A DNA stretch of 64,000 bases from Myroides fluvii. GTDB lineage: Bacteria > Bacteroidota > Bacteroidia > Flavobacteriales > Flavobacteriaceae. Positions 1 through 9,893 of this stretch are shown here, in pieces (positions within the stretch are counted from its first letter, which is position 1; each line of letters begins with the position of its first letter). Under the pieces are notes generated by a model. That model searched no databases. It was given only the letters and a program-made list of their open reading frames with translations, and was not told where the DNA came from. A program made the position numbers and the translations under genes. Location: assembly GCF_009792295.1 (NCBI RefSeq), contig NZ_CP039934.1:1384501-1448500 (forward strand), written 5' to 3'.

Positions 1-1
1 G

Positions 2-1543
2 GCAGCTGCAAAGCGCTTGTTTAAGCCAGAATTGAAGGAATCTTTTCAAGAGATGATTGAACGTGGGTGGATGAGTTTAAGTTCACCGATTTGGGCAAAT
101 ATGGGAACAGAACGCGGATTGCCAATTTCGTGTTTCAACGTAAATATTCCAGATAGCATCGAAGGAATTACGCACAAATTAGGGGAAGTTATTATGCAAA
201 CCAAAATCGGTGGAGGTACTTCGGGTTATTTCGGAGGCTTACGCGAAAGAGGGAGTGCAGTTACAGATAATGGTAAAAGTAGTGGTGCAGTAAGCTTTAT
301 GAAGCTTTTTGATACAGCTATGGATACGATTTCACAAGGGGGAGTAAGACGCGGTGCATTTGCAGCTTATTTGGATATCGATCACCCGGATTGTGATGAG
401 TTCTTAAACATAAAAAATATCGGAAATCCAATTCAAAACTTATTCTATGGAGTAAGTATTCCTGATTATTGGATGAAAGAAATGATTGACGGAGATAAAG
501 AAAAAAGACAATTATGGGCCAAAGTACTGGAAAGCAGACAGCAAAAAGGAATGCCTTATTTGTTCTTCTCTGACAACGTAAATAGCAATAAACCCCAAGT
601 GTACAAAGATTTAAATATGCGTATCAACGCAAGTAATCTTTGTTCTGAAATTATGTTGCCCTCTTCTGATGATGAGTCTTTCATCTGTTGTTTATCTTCT
701 ATGAATTTGGAGTTATACGATGAGTGGAAAGATACAGAAGCTGTAAAATTAGCGATCTTCTTCTTGGATGCAGTATTACAAGAATTCATCGAAAAAACGG
801 AAGGTAACTACTATTTAGCTTCAGCAAACCGCTTTGCAAAAAGACACCGAGCTTTAGGTTTAGGTGTTTTAGGATGGCATTCCTACTTACAAAAGAACAT
901 GATTCCATTTGAAGGATTAGAAGCTAAAATGTTGACGAACAAAATTTTTGAAGATATCAGCGCCAAAGCAGATAAAGCTTCTCAAGAATTAGCTCGTATA
1001 TACGGAGAACCCGAAATCTTAAAAGGATATGGTAGAAGAAATACAACTACGATGGCTATTGCGCCTACAACGTCGTCTTCTGCTATTTTAGGACAAACCT
1101 CTCCTGGAATTGAACCTTTCAGTAGTAACTACTACAAGGCAGGTTTATCCAAAGGAAACTTCATGCGAAAAAACAAATACCTAACGACTTTATTAGAGTC
1201 AAAAGGAATGGACAATGAAGAAACTTGGAGAAACATCATGCTTTCTGGAGGAAGCATTCAACAATTAGAAGGCTTAACAGAAGAAGAAAAAGCAGTATTT
1301 AAAACGTTTAAAGAAATCAGCCAATTGGAAATTATTCAACAAGCGGCGATCAGACAAAAATACGTAGATCAAGCACAAAGTTTGAACTTAAATATTCCTT
1401 CTTCATTGCCTATTAAAGACGTAAACCGCTTGATGATTGAAGCATGGGAATTAGGAGTAAAAACGCTCTACTACCAAAGAAGTCAAAGTGTTTCGAAAGA
1501 AATGGTGACCAACTTGGTAAACTGTAGCAGTTGTGAATCTTAA
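2..1543 (+). CDS. nrdA: Ribonucleoside-diphosphate reductase, large (alpha) subunit, 5' end missing
   Basis: This is the catalytic subunit of class I ribonucleotide reductase, which makes deoxynucleotides from ribonucleoside diphosphates together with a radical-generating beta subunit. The frame is open to the left window edge, so the true start lies outside; the TTG at 17 is not a credible start. Visible family landmarks are the redox Cys in ISCFN (codon at 131), the radical-relay Cys in NLCSE (codon at 641, with its conserved Asn and Glu), the second redox Cys in the CCLSS stretch (about 686-691), the tyrosine pair in TLYYQRS near the C-terminus, and a C-terminal Cys pair (NCSSCES) that would accept electrons from thioredoxin. 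It ends just before a strong terminator, so it is the last gene of its unit. The beta-subunit gene is not in view. Confidence 0.93.
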   Translation, partial: AAAKRLFKPELKESFQEMIERGWMSLSSPIWANMGTERGLPISCFNVNIPDSIEGITHKLGEVIMQTKIGGGTSGYFGGLRERGSAVTDNGKSSGAVSFMKLFDTAMDTISQGGVRRGAFAAYLDIDHPDCDEFLNIKNIGNPIQNLFYGVSIPDYWMKEMIDGDKEKRQLWAKVLESRQQKGMPYLFFSDNVNSNKPQVYKDLNMRINASNLCSEIMLPSSDDESFICCLSSMNLELYDEWKDTEAVKLAIFFLDAVLQEFIEKTEGNYYLASANRFAKRHRALGLGVLGWHSYLQKNMIPFEGLEAKMLTNKIFEDISAKADKASQELARIYGEPEILKGYGRRNTTTMAIAPTTSSSAILGQTSPGIEPFSSNYYKAGLSKGNFMRKNKYLTTLLESKGMDNEETWRNIMLSGGSIQQLEGLTEEEKAVFKTFKEISQLEIIQQAAIRQKYVDQAQSLNLNIPSSLPIKDVNRLMIEAWELGVKTLYYQRSQSVSKEMVTNLVNCSSCES

Positions 1544-1554
1544 TCAATAGATAT

Positions 1555-1595
1555 AAAAAAGGCCTTAAAAAGAAATACTTTTTAAGGCCTTTTTT
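1555..1595 (+). terminator. Rho-independent terminator of nrdA
   Basis: A perfect 12-bp stem (1561-1572 with 1578-1589, five-base loop) is preceded by an A-run and followed by six T's, 17 bases after the nrdA stop codon. It can work in both directions, so it may also stop transcription arriving from the Rhs side. Confidence 0.93.
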
Positions 1596-1728
1596 CATAA
1601 CAGAAAAAAACACTTTATCACTCAGACACTTAACCTCATCAGAAAGCGATTTATAAAGCCTTCTAAACCCTTTTTATTTGTTTATCGACTCTCTCTTTCT
1701 GTGTTAGATAATACAGCTCTACATGGCT

Positions 1729-1914
1729 TTAATACGCTTGTCCTTTTTTAAGCGGTAAAAGAGCTAAATCAAGCTGCACTTGTATCATAAAAAAATAGTC
1801 AAAAAGGTGAATCTTGTCATCATCATTAGCTCCATCCCAAGGGATCAAATAAACAGGACCGATACCGGAGAATTCAAGACTTACACTCCAGGAAGAAACC
1901 GAGTATCGACCTGT
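1729..1914 (-). pseudogene. Out-of-frame reading-frame remnant at the Rhs tail (possible immunity or toxin fragment)
   Basis: On the minus strand, a frame different from that of the Rhs gene is open for about 61 codons from inside the last Rhs codons to a TAA at 1729-1731. Its conceptual product contains GIGPVYLIPWDG and DDDKIHLFDYFF, which reads like ordinary protein rather than random translation, but it has no start of its own except an ATG near the end. I do not recognise the family. The position just after an Rhs gene is where the toxin end and the immunity gene normally sit, so it may be the tail of a deleted immunity gene, or the true toxin continuation behind a frameshift. The rest of 1596-1880 shows nothing else. 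Confidence 0.4.
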
Positions 1915-4900
1915 TTAAATTGCTGTTTATGATGTGGTCTATAATTCAAGCGCTCAGCGGTACTCTTCCATCCATAACTGGAACTTTTGCTCAATCCAAA
2001 CACGTCCAATTCTTTTGTAGGGTCACTTACGTAACCATATAATGTAGGATTATTCCCTGCTAAACCAATAGGGTCTTGTGCAATGTAGTTTCCTACCTCG
2101 GGATCATAATAGCGGAAGCGGTTATAGGCCAAACCAGTTTCCTTGTCATATAACTGGCCTTGATACAAGAAATTACAAAATCCATCTTCACCTACTATCC
2201 ATCGAGTATTGCCACAACTATCTAGCTCTCGTTCCCAAACCTTATCTCCTTGAGCAGTATAGGCTCGAATAGGGGTGCCCAAATGATCCGTTACCAAACT
2301 ATAGCGCGCATCACCTTTGAGCTTAGCCATAGGGATAAAACTATCTTCTTCAAACACCCAGGTAATCATATCTTCAGCCGTTGTCTCTCTGGCATCAAAG
2401 GTTTTATACTCGTGTAAGACAACATCTTCTCGCCATACATAATGCGTAATAGCATTCTTATAATACTTTCGTACACGACGTCCCAAAGCATCGTATGCAA
2501 AACCAACTTTATGCCCATCAGGAAGCAACACTTGGCTTAACATACCCGCACCATTCCACTCATACTTCCACTTTTTACCTGTGTATTTTTCTTCTTTTTC
2601 TATCAAAAAACCTTCTTTATCGTATTTGTATTGGGCCGTATTCGTTTCTTGCAGACGATTCTTAACATACACGCTATCTTTACAATTTAATTGTCGATAC
2701 AAATTTCCACTTGCATCTACTCCTCGCTCTTCTAATTCTCCTCCATCGTAAATTACACCTTGTAAGAACCCTCTTTTATCGCGTTGAAACCCTGTCTTTT
2801 TATGCCCTTGCTCTGTAATCTCAAGCAATAATGCTCCTGTATTCCAAACGTAATCGCGATAAAACTGAGAAATACTAATACCTGAAATCTCTTGTTTATT
2901 AGTACGCTGCGTTTGTAATCTACCTACTTTATCAAACTTCCACGTCTGTTGCATCCCTCCTGTATAAGTTCTCACACACTCCTTACCCAAAGAATCATAC
3001 GCATGCATAACCTTCCAATCGTTATACTGGCTTTCTGTCACATTACTACACGCATCATACTGAAACTCAAAATCAGCACCTAAGCTACTTTTTAAGCTCA
3101 TACAACGACCAAAATCATCGTAAGTACGTTCTACTTTTTGACCTTCAAAATTTTCTTCCACAAGCTTCCCTTGTGCATCATATCGAAAACTAAGGATTCC
3201 ACTACTATTCACAGCTTGACGCAACAATCCAGCCTCATACGTATAGCTTTCACGTTGATCATCACTATAATCAACCTGAATCACCTGTCCCATTTCATTG
3301 TATTCATACTTTGTCCATCGATTAGCAGGACGTTGAACAGCTGTAATCCACCCTGCAGCATTGCGCTTATATTTCTTTACCACACCATCAAACCCCGTTT
3401 CTTGTACAACATTACCCGCCGCATCTAAATCAAAATCAAAATGTTGGCCTTCTTCATTTGTAATACGACAAAGTCGCTCATTCGAATCATACCTATAGTA
3501 CATCGTCTTTCCCTCTTCTTTACGACTGACTAATTTATGCATCCCTTTATAGGTAAAACAAATACTACGGTGATGATCTTGATAATGAATCACATTATCC
3601 AAGGCATCGTACTTAAATTCGATCGTGTTGCCGTCAAAATCATTAATCAACAAAGTACGCCCTAATCCATCCAGTACGATGCGTTGTTGTAAGCCCCAAG
3701 CATTTGTCATTCCTATACAGCGATTCCACAGATCATAATGATAATGCGTTTGTTTATTCCTCAACTCAGTTACACATGATTTGTTGTACTGCTTGTCATA
3801 TTCTAATGTTGTCAAAGCACCTAGTCCATCCGTAATACTTGATAAAAGTCCGTCCTCATTATAGGTAAACTTCGTCTTTACACCAAGCGGGGTGCACTTT
3901 TCTCGAAGTTTACCCTCCGCTGTATACTTATTGCTCCATTTCCCACCGCGGGAATCAATAATTTCCGTTGGTAAATAAGGATATTCTTCATCGAGGTATC
4001 TAAATTGAGTAAATTGTCCGTCTGGTTCTATCACTTGACTAATATTGCCGAAAGTATCTCTTAACAAGTTCTGTACATTTCCCAAAGGATCCATACTGCG
4101 TTCAAGTTCACCATATTTATTGTACCCTTTTTTCCATACGGCACCATTACCGTCAATAGTTTCATACACCACCTGATTAAGGTGTTTATAGATAACTCTA
4201 TTTCCTTCACCATCACATGTATGCGTCTCACCATCATAATAGGTTAACTTAACATATTGTATTCGATCATCTCCCCAAGTTTCGATGCACTTTGCCCCCG
4301 TTTTATTACCATCATAGTTAAAAAACCAACGTTGCCCATTTCGCCACGTTTCCATTACAAGCAAATGATTTTCATACATCATTCGCAACGGTTGATGAAT
4401 TTCATCATAATGTTCCACTAAATCTCCTTGCTCATTGTAGACGTACCTTGCAATACAAACTTTTTGCATTCCTTCTTCAGGAGGATCTACCCAAATTTGG
4501 ATAATACGGCCTAACTTGTCATTCACAATAGAGAAAACCCGATGAACGGAATCTGTAATTTCCTTTAAATATCCATTGTTATCATAATTAAATCGAATAG
4601 CAAAACCATTGCGATTTTGAATAGACGATAATGGAAATCCTTTGTGTTTAGGATGCAATGGCGTGGTATCAAAAAAATACAATTCTTCCTTTTGATTTCT
4701 GAGGTAATAAAAACCGTCTACATGATAACACAACCACAGCTGTTCCGAACGATGGTAGCGAGGTGTAGGAAATTCTTCCGTTGGAATGCGGTCAAAATTA
4801 ATTAAACGACCATCTCCTAAACGCGCTTGAGCTCTTCGCTGAGCTACATCAACAAACAAGGCCATATCATAGTTATGGTGCCAACCATATCCCAATGGTC

Positions 4901-6122
4901 CTTGGTAATCACTATCGCTATACCATACACGCTCAAAAGATAGTGGTATAATCCCAGCAAAATCAAAATCCTTGCTATCTGTAAAAAGATCACCCCCAGC
5001 TACATCCACGGGATGACCGACGTAGGTTTTCATTTTTTTATCAATTTTATTGTACAGCCCTCGAGTTAAATCGTAATCAAAAAGTTTTTTATTCACTCGA
5101 TTTAAAGCCCTCGATGTATTACTACAAGGCCTACCAGTTTCAGCATTTATCTTAACTTGCTTTATCCGATTCGCTTTTAATTTATTCAATCCTGCTCGAA
5201 AAAGCATTTTAGGAACTTGCAGCGGGTTCACAGCTGATGGAACAGGATTTGTAAGAACCATTCGCGTCAACGGAATAGGTATAATCATTCCTGTCGGCAT
5301 ATAGAGTTTTGCTTTTATTCCCTTTTCTGGATCAGGAGAAGATCCTGCATCGTGGATGGAGGTCATCCCTAGATCAGAACACACATTTTGTAAATGAGCA
5401 CAAGCGCCAACTAGTGGTGATCCATCAGCCAAGACAAACATACTACCTAGCCATGAGTGACCCGTATTTTTGGTGATCGTATTATCGGCTATAGGATGAA
5501 AACCTCCCCCAATGGGTATGTGATTTAGACATCGAATACTCGTTCCTGCAATAGCACGAGGCAAAACTGTACCCATTTTTACTGATGCTCCTAAATTTCC
5601 GATAAAAATACGCACTTGACTCTCGATAAAATCGGCAACTCCATTCATCACGATTCCATCTACTAGTGAAATATCGCCATCCATCACTTGCTGTGTAATC
5701 ACTGCCGAGATAGCATTCATTACGGCTATATTCACACTCATAGCGGCTAAAGCAAGAAAATCTTTAGGACGCAATGAGAATCCAATAAATGGATGTAGCA
5801 TTGGTATAGGGGCAGGAGACGGAGGAATCACAATCATGTGAATATCCACTAAATTAATAACGGGATCTAATTGCTTTGCCACTGGTAAACAAGCACTTCC
5901 CTTCGTGAAATTCCCCATTTTCAACAACGGGAGCATTATATCTGAACTAGCTTGTCCTGCAAAACCTGTTAGGGTTGAATAGAAATTTAGTCCCTCACTT
6001 ATTGTATTAATAATCATAGTTGTTGCTTTTTGAATAGGATTTAATATAGAATCTATACTGAACGGATTGTATTTCCCCCTAATCAAGGAAAATCTACTTG
6101 TACTTTTAGTACAGCCATTCAA
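1881..6122 (-). CDS. PAAR-Rhs (YD-repeat) T6SS effector with very short C-terminal tip
   Basis: This 1413-residue Rhs protein is a T6SS spike-tip cargo. The first ~330 residues form a PAAR-like region (AKQLDPVINLVDIH, HPFIGF, the proline-rich PPSPAPIPM, NHIPIGGGFHPIADN) that would cap VgrG. At about 365-420 comes the Rhs entry segment (GHPVDVAGGDLF, LSFERVWYS, GYGWHHNYD), followed by a long run of YD repeats forming the toxin cocoon. The conserved Rhs core end follows (DHLGTPIRA, YDKETGLAYNRFRYYDPE, DPIGLAGNNPTLYGY, LDVFGL). Only ~36 residues remain after LDVFGL, whereas Rhs toxins usually have 100 or more, and an open frame continues in another register. The toxin is therefore probably truncated or frameshifted. 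An in-frame stop lies directly before the ATG at 6122, which fixes the start. It is the last gene of the vgrG unit. Confidence 0.9.
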   Translation of the reverse strand: MNGCTKSTSRFSLIRGKYNPFSIDSILNPIQKATTMIINTISEGLNFYSTLTGFAGQASSDIMLPLLKMGNFTKGSACLPVAKQLDPVINLVDIHMIVIPPSPAPIPMLHPFIGFSLRPKDFLALAAMSVNIAVMNAISAVITQQVMDGDISLVDGIVMNGVADFIESQVRIFIGNLGASVKMGTVLPRAIAGTSIRCLNHIPIGGGFHPIADNTITKNTGHSWLGSMFVLADGSPLVGACAHLQNVCSDLGMTSIHDAGSSPDPEKGIKAKLYMPTGMIIPIPLTRMVLTNPVPSAVNPLQVPKMLFRAGLNKLKANRIKQVKINAETGRPCSNTSRALNRVNKKLFDYDLTRGLYNKIDKKMKTYVGHPVDVAGGDLFTDSKDFDFAGIIPLSFERVWYSDSDYQGPLGYGWHHNYDMALFVDVAQRRAQARLGDGRLINFDRIPTEEFPTPRYHRSEQLWLCYHVDGFYYLRNQKEELYFFDTTPLHPKHKGFPLSSIQNRNGFAIRFNYDNNGYLKEITDSVHRVFSIVNDKLGRIIQIWVDPPEEGMQKVCIARYVYNEQGDLVEHYDEIHQPLRMMYENHLLVMETWRNGQRWFFNYDGNKTGAKCIETWGDDRIQYVKLTYYDGETHTCDGEGNRVIYKHLNQVVYETIDGNGAVWKKGYNKYGELERSMDPLGNVQNLLRDTFGNISQVIEPDGQFTQFRYLDEEYPYLPTEIIDSRGGKWSNKYTAEGKLREKCTPLGVKTKFTYNEDGLLSSITDGLGALTTLEYDKQYNKSCVTELRNKQTHYHYDLWNRCIGMTNAWGLQQRIVLDGLGRTLLINDFDGNTIEFKYDALDNVIHYQDHHRSICFTYKGMHKLVSRKEEGKTMYYRYDSNERLCRITNEEGQHFDFDLDAAGNVVQETGFDGVVKKYKRNAAGWITAVQRPANRWTKYEYNEMGQVIQVDYSDDQRESYTYEAGLLRQAVNSSGILSFRYDAQGKLVEENFEGQKVERTYDDFGRCMSLKSSLGADFEFQYDACSNVTESQYNDWKVMHAYDSLGKECVRTYTGGMQQTWKFDKVGRLQTQRTNKQEISGISISQFYRDYVWNTGALLLEITEQGHKKTGFQRDKRGFLQGVIYDGGELEERGVDASGNLYRQLNCKDSVYVKNRLQETNTAQYKYDKEGFLIEKEEKYTGKKWKYEWNGAGMLSQVLLPDGHKVGFAYDALGRRVRKYYKNAITHYVWREDVVLHEYKTFDARETTAEDMITWVFEEDSFIPMAKLKGDARYSLVTDHLGTPIRAYTAQGDKVWERELDSCGNTRWIVGEDGFCNFLYQGQLYDKETGLAYNRFRYYDPEVGNYIAQDPIGLAGNNPTLYGYVSDPTKELDVFGLSKSSSYGWKSTAERLNYRPHHKQQFKQVDTRFLPGV

Positions 6123-6286
6123 GGAATTTGTTACACATCCCCAATCGTTTTTCTTGTCTAATTGAAGGAATAGCCTATGCTTTGTTAATCCAATTTTATT
6201 CTTCCATAATCACCCTGATTATTTACAGCAAAACATAGTTCATACTCTATTTTTTATCTTCAACCGACCAATCGAATATTTTTCCT

Positions 6287-6586
6287 TTACTTACTTGTCA
6301 TACTAGAAATTCTCAGCCACACGCCTAATGCTATTAAAGCGAATCCTGCCACAATAATCCCCCAAGCAATAAGTAAATTAGACCATTGAGCAACGGTCTC
6401 ACCAAATGTATTTTTGATCCAAGTAATATTGCTAAACACACCTGGTCCACCTGTATCATACATCCACGGCTTGCCTTTGATTGCCCAGTATCGGACTAGT
6501 AATCCAATGATTAACAACACCATGCCCGGCAGTTCGGGGATTACCTCTATCAGGGTAACCAACCATCCTTTATCTTCTGTATTCAT
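6287..6586 (-). CDS. Small two-helix membrane protein of the vgrG-rhs unit
   Basis: A 99-residue protein I cannot assign to a family. It has two hydrophobic segments (about residues 16-35, LPGMVLLIIGLLVRYWAIKG, and 68-92, LLIAWGIIVAGFALIALGVWLRI) separated by a polar, Gly/Pro-containing loop. Its ATG shares one base with the stop of the upstream TPR-like gene, so the two are translationally coupled, and it lies 164 bp upstream of rhs. Possible roles are a membrane immunity protein, a chaperone for the hydrophobic segments of the Rhs N-terminus, or an unrelated accessory. The sequence alone does not decide between them. Confidence 0.75.
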   Translation of the reverse strand: MNTEDKGWLVTLIEVIPELPGMVLLIIGLLVRYWAIKGKPWMYDTGGPGVFSNITWIKNTFGETVAQWSNLLIAWGIIVAGFALIALGVWLRISSMTSK

Positions 6587-7923
6587 TAGTGCTCTTTTTT
6601 TGTCATTATACTTTTGACATTTTTATTATTTACACGCCATTGGTCTCCTAATAATGGCTTGACAATTGCATCTAGTTCACTGTCAGAAATAAATGAATTG
6701 TATCTAGCCGCTAAAACCTCTTTGACTAACAAAGTATAGGTCGAAGCTTGAGCCAAGGTTGGATTGAGGTTTACACCTAAGCGTATTCCTCTATTTAAAG
6801 CTTCGTATTTTATTTTTTTATCGCCAATTTTTTCAGCCGCTTGCACGATCAATCGAACAGATTCAATTTGCATAAGATAATCTTGGCAATTGATATAATG
6901 TAATTCCCCTTGCATAAAATCTTCTTGAGCTCTCTCATTTTCTTTTAACAACAAGTATAGATTACCACGAAATAAAAAACCTTGTCCCAACAATCGATCT
7001 ACCATATCTTCTACAAGTTTCCCCTTTACCTCAAGTAGGGAATCTATGCCGAGATCAATAAACTTTACTGCTTGTTTAAACTGTTTTTTACTAAACTCAA
7101 ACGTTGACCAAGTACTGTAGACCAACATTTTCTGTACATACCAATTCGCGTCATTTTCTTTATTCTGATCGGCGATTTCTAAACAGAAGTTAGCGTGTTT
7201 ATGCACCTCCTTTTCGCGTTGTTTGTTTATAGACTCGTGCAACTGCACCATGTGATATCTATACTTTGTATCAGGAGTATTTGGATCACCCATAGCGGCA
7301 ATTTCCTTTATTGCCTGATTGAGTTCAAAGCGATGGGGTAAAATTTGAGTTGCCTTGGGAGAATAATCCTTAAAAGCATTAAACAACGGGTCTTCAAATG
7401 TATCACTGAGAACAATAGTTACGCTAGGATGTAATTCTAATTGAGCTAAATCCTTCAACCAATGAAGGATAGGGCGAGATTCTTTATTTTGATAATGAAG
7501 TACACAAACAATATTCGAGTCCTCTTCTAATGTAACTGATTGACAAAAGGCATTGATATTAGCAACAAATAAAGCGGCTGTATTTTTAGTCGAAGATAAG
7601 CTCCTATTCATTTTCCAATCTATAAAACTATGTTCTATGCTATCAGGTTTATCCGCATAATTCCAAAGAAGCACAAAGGCAAAAAGCTCTTCTACTAGGG
7701 CTTGGCTATACGTTTCTACTTGATATAAAGCCGATTGAAATACAAGCACGACATCTTCAACCTCGTTATCAATACCCAACATATAATCATAAAAAGCCTC
7801 TAGCATTTCCCAATCGTCTTGAGCTGTGCGCAAAATCAGGTATTTATAGGCTTGGGTATAGCGAATTTCTAAATATTTTTGTTCAAATTCTTCTATCCGT
7901 TGTTGAATAGGGTTACTATCCAT
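6586..7923 (-). CDS. TPR-like helical protein between vgrG and rhs, putative effector adaptor
   Basis: About 445 residues, with no family I recognise with certainty. The C-terminal half (about 230-400) is helical and looks like degenerate tetratricopeptide repeats (for example LLGQGFLFRGNLYLLLKENERAQEDFMQGELHY would be one helix pair). The middle contains hydrophobic beta-like strands (SNIVCVLHY, SVTIVLSD). There is no signal peptide or membrane segment, so it should be cytoplasmic. A TTG at 7932 overlaps the vgrG stop, but the ATG at 7923 is the more ordinary start and is used here. Lying directly between vgrG and a PAAR-Rhs gene, it is placed like the adaptor or chaperone that loads Rhs cargo on VgrG. 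That role is inference from position. Confidence 0.8.
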   Translation of the reverse strand: MDSNPIQQRIEEFEQKYLEIRYTQAYKYLILRTAQDDWEMLEAFYDYMLGIDNEVEDVVLVFQSALYQVETYSQALVEELFAFVLLWNYADKPDSIEHSFIDWKMNRSLSSTKNTAALFVANINAFCQSVTLEEDSNIVCVLHYQNKESRPILHWLKDLAQLELHPSVTIVLSDTFEDPLFNAFKDYSPKATQILPHRFELNQAIKEIAAMGDPNTPDTKYRYHMVQLHESINKQREKEVHKHANFCLEIADQNKENDANWYVQKMLVYSTWSTFEFSKKQFKQAVKFIDLGIDSLLEVKGKLVEDMVDRLLGQGFLFRGNLYLLLKENERAQEDFMQGELHYINCQDYLMQIESVRLIVQAAEKIGDKKIKYEALNRGIRLGVNLNPTLAQASTYTLLVKEVLAARYNSFISDSELDAIVKPLLGDQWRVNNKNVKSIMTKKEH

Positions 7924-7928
7924 ATTAC

Positions 7929-9893
7929 TCAATTTAATTTAACAATAGCTCCTTCAATAGAAGCAGTTCCACCTGCTGTTACTTTGGCATCTATGCCTCC
8001 ATTGACTTTCACGACACTTGTTCCTTTGATCGAGGTAGATTTAGAACTTAGTGTAGCTTCATTATCTCCTGCATCTAAAGTTAAACTTGCGCTTCCACTT
8101 ACTGCTTTCAATTTATCTTTAGCAACATGGAAAATCTCTTCTCCTTGTAGATTAAGTTCCTCTCCTTGTATGGATATTTTTCCGCTTTTATCAAGTGACA
8201 AACTTGATTTTCCCGTTTTCAATACAATTGCCTTTAAACTATTTATGGTAATTACTCCCTCTCCGTCTAGCTGAATTGTATTCTTTTTCTTATCTATAAT
8301 TTGAATTCCTCCTTGATCATTGAGTTCGATAATATGACCACTTTTAGTACTCCAGCTTTTTGTGCTATTCTCTGTTCCTCCCCCTGCACCTATTTGTCCG
8401 TGAAAGACTCCTCCCATAACAAAAGGTCGATCGGGATTTTGGTTGATAAAGCCAACTAAAACCTGATCTCCTACTTCTGGAATTCCCACAAAACCCCGAT
8501 TAGTATCGACGTTTGTACTACTTCCTGCATCGGGTGACATAACGCGAATAAAAGCAGTTTTCAGATCGACATTTTGCCAATCGAATTGCACTTGTACTCG
8601 ACCTTTATTTTGGGGATCCTGATTACTTATTACAGTAGCCAATTGTTGTTCTACAATGGGCTTTTGATAATTTCCACGCGGAATATAACCCGTATCGGCA
8701 TCGACCGCTTCGAAATGCCCTTTGTACGCCCCTAGCGCATCTATTTCGTGTGAAATACTAGTTATCATTAACTTCGTAAAAAAATGATTTTCTCGCTCCA
8801 ATGCGTTAAACATACTGAGCTCTACTAAACAACCTGGGTACAAAAAAGGATTCGTTGTTGTTCCTGAAATAGTAAAAACACTCATGCCAACACGCCCGAT
8901 CAATCCTTTCTGAGCTTGTGTTATATCCTGATTTGTAGTTGCTTTGATGGGTGCTGCTTGGACAGAAGGACAGGTAAAAACGCGTTGTGATAGTTCATAT
9001 GCTCGTTTTGCTAAAGTTCCTTTCACCTCAAGTGTCGTGTCGCCCGTAGCTGTTAAATGCTCATTGTCTAGGCTATTATAACCGTAAAATTCGCGATTAA
9101 CATGTTGCGCAGACATGCTTACTTTAATTTGTTCAATATCTCGACCATAAACCAAAGACAAAGTCGTTTCTGTCTTGGGAATATCTCCAAAATACAATAC
9201 CTCTCCATCATAGAAAAATTGCGCTCCATAGGCTTCTGCAATACGCGTCAAATAATTATATGCGGTTTCGTTGTACTGGCAACTATAAGATAATATAGCT
9301 TGTTGATTGGATTGAATGAAGTAATTGTACTTTCCATTTTGTGTATACCCTTCATTCAATAATTGATTGACAATCGCTTGTAACGAGGTGGATTCGCATC
9401 CACCAAAACTTTGAATATGTGGAGCTTTATCCAACAATATCGTTGGGCTATACCCTTTCAGAATAATATCACCGTGATTTCCTTGTGTTTGTTCAAAACT
9501 AACCTCGGTAATGATCCCTATAAAATTGCGGTCTGGTTCCTTTTTTCCGTATTTATAAGTTACTCGCGCCAAAATGCGTTTCCCCAATAGCTCTTGTGTT
9601 TGCGCCATTTGGTAATTTTCTCGCTCTCCTAGGGCATGATGAGGTAACGATAATACAAACGCATGATGATCTTGAATACTTTGTTGTAAATGAAACGAAT
9701 TAAATCCCTTACATTCAACACCTTCGATTACAATTTTCACATCCACTAAAGGATTTACTCCAAGATGTAAATCTGGCGTAGTTACATTTGCATTGCTTAT
9801 TGTTCTAGATTGGGCAGGATGTAATGAGCTAAAATTTTCTGTCAAATTGGTTTGATTTAGCTCCTTTTCAGCAGATAAGATTTTATTTATCAT
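7929..9893 (-). CDS. vgrG: T6SS spike protein VgrG (TssI)
   Basis: The 654-residue trimeric spike at the tip of the T6SS tube. The N-terminal ~380 residues match the gp27-like part (FNSFHLQQSIQDHHAF, RNFIGIITEV, YNETAYNYLTRIAEAYGAQFFYDG). The gp5-like OB fold follows at about 400-490 (NKGRVQVQFDW, NRGFVGIPEVGDQVLVGF, PDRPFVMGGVFHG). The C-terminal ~140 residues are a beta-helix needle of repeating short strands ending at the stop, with no extra effector domain, so cargo must be carried by the separate PAAR-Rhs protein. It begins a unit with the TPR-like, small membrane and rhs genes. A small palindrome (9903-9915) lies just upstream of its ATG. Confidence 0.96.
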   Translation of the reverse strand: MINKILSAEKELNQTNLTENFSSLHPAQSRTISNANVTTPDLHLGVNPLVDVKIVIEGVECKGFNSFHLQQSIQDHHAFVLSLPHHALGERENYQMAQTQELLGKRILARVTYKYGKKEPDRNFIGIITEVSFEQTQGNHGDIILKGYSPTILLDKAPHIQSFGGCESTSLQAIVNQLLNEGYTQNGKYNYFIQSNQQAILSYSCQYNETAYNYLTRIAEAYGAQFFYDGEVLYFGDIPKTETTLSLVYGRDIEQIKVSMSAQHVNREFYGYNSLDNEHLTATGDTTLEVKGTLAKRAYELSQRVFTCPSVQAAPIKATTNQDITQAQKGLIGRVGMSVFTISGTTTNPFLYPGCLVELSMFNALERENHFFTKLMITSISHEIDALGAYKGHFEAVDADTGYIPRGNYQKPIVEQQLATVISNQDPQNKGRVQVQFDWQNVDLKTAFIRVMSPDAGSSTNVDTNRGFVGIPEVGDQVLVGFINQNPDRPFVMGGVFHGQIGAGGGTENSTKSWSTKSGHIIELNDQGGIQIIDKKKNTIQLDGEGVITINSLKAIVLKTGKSSLSLDKSGKISIQGEELNLQGEEIFHVAKDKLKAVSGSASLTLDAGDNEATLSSKSTSIKGTSVVKVNGGIDAKVTAGGTASIEGAIVKLN

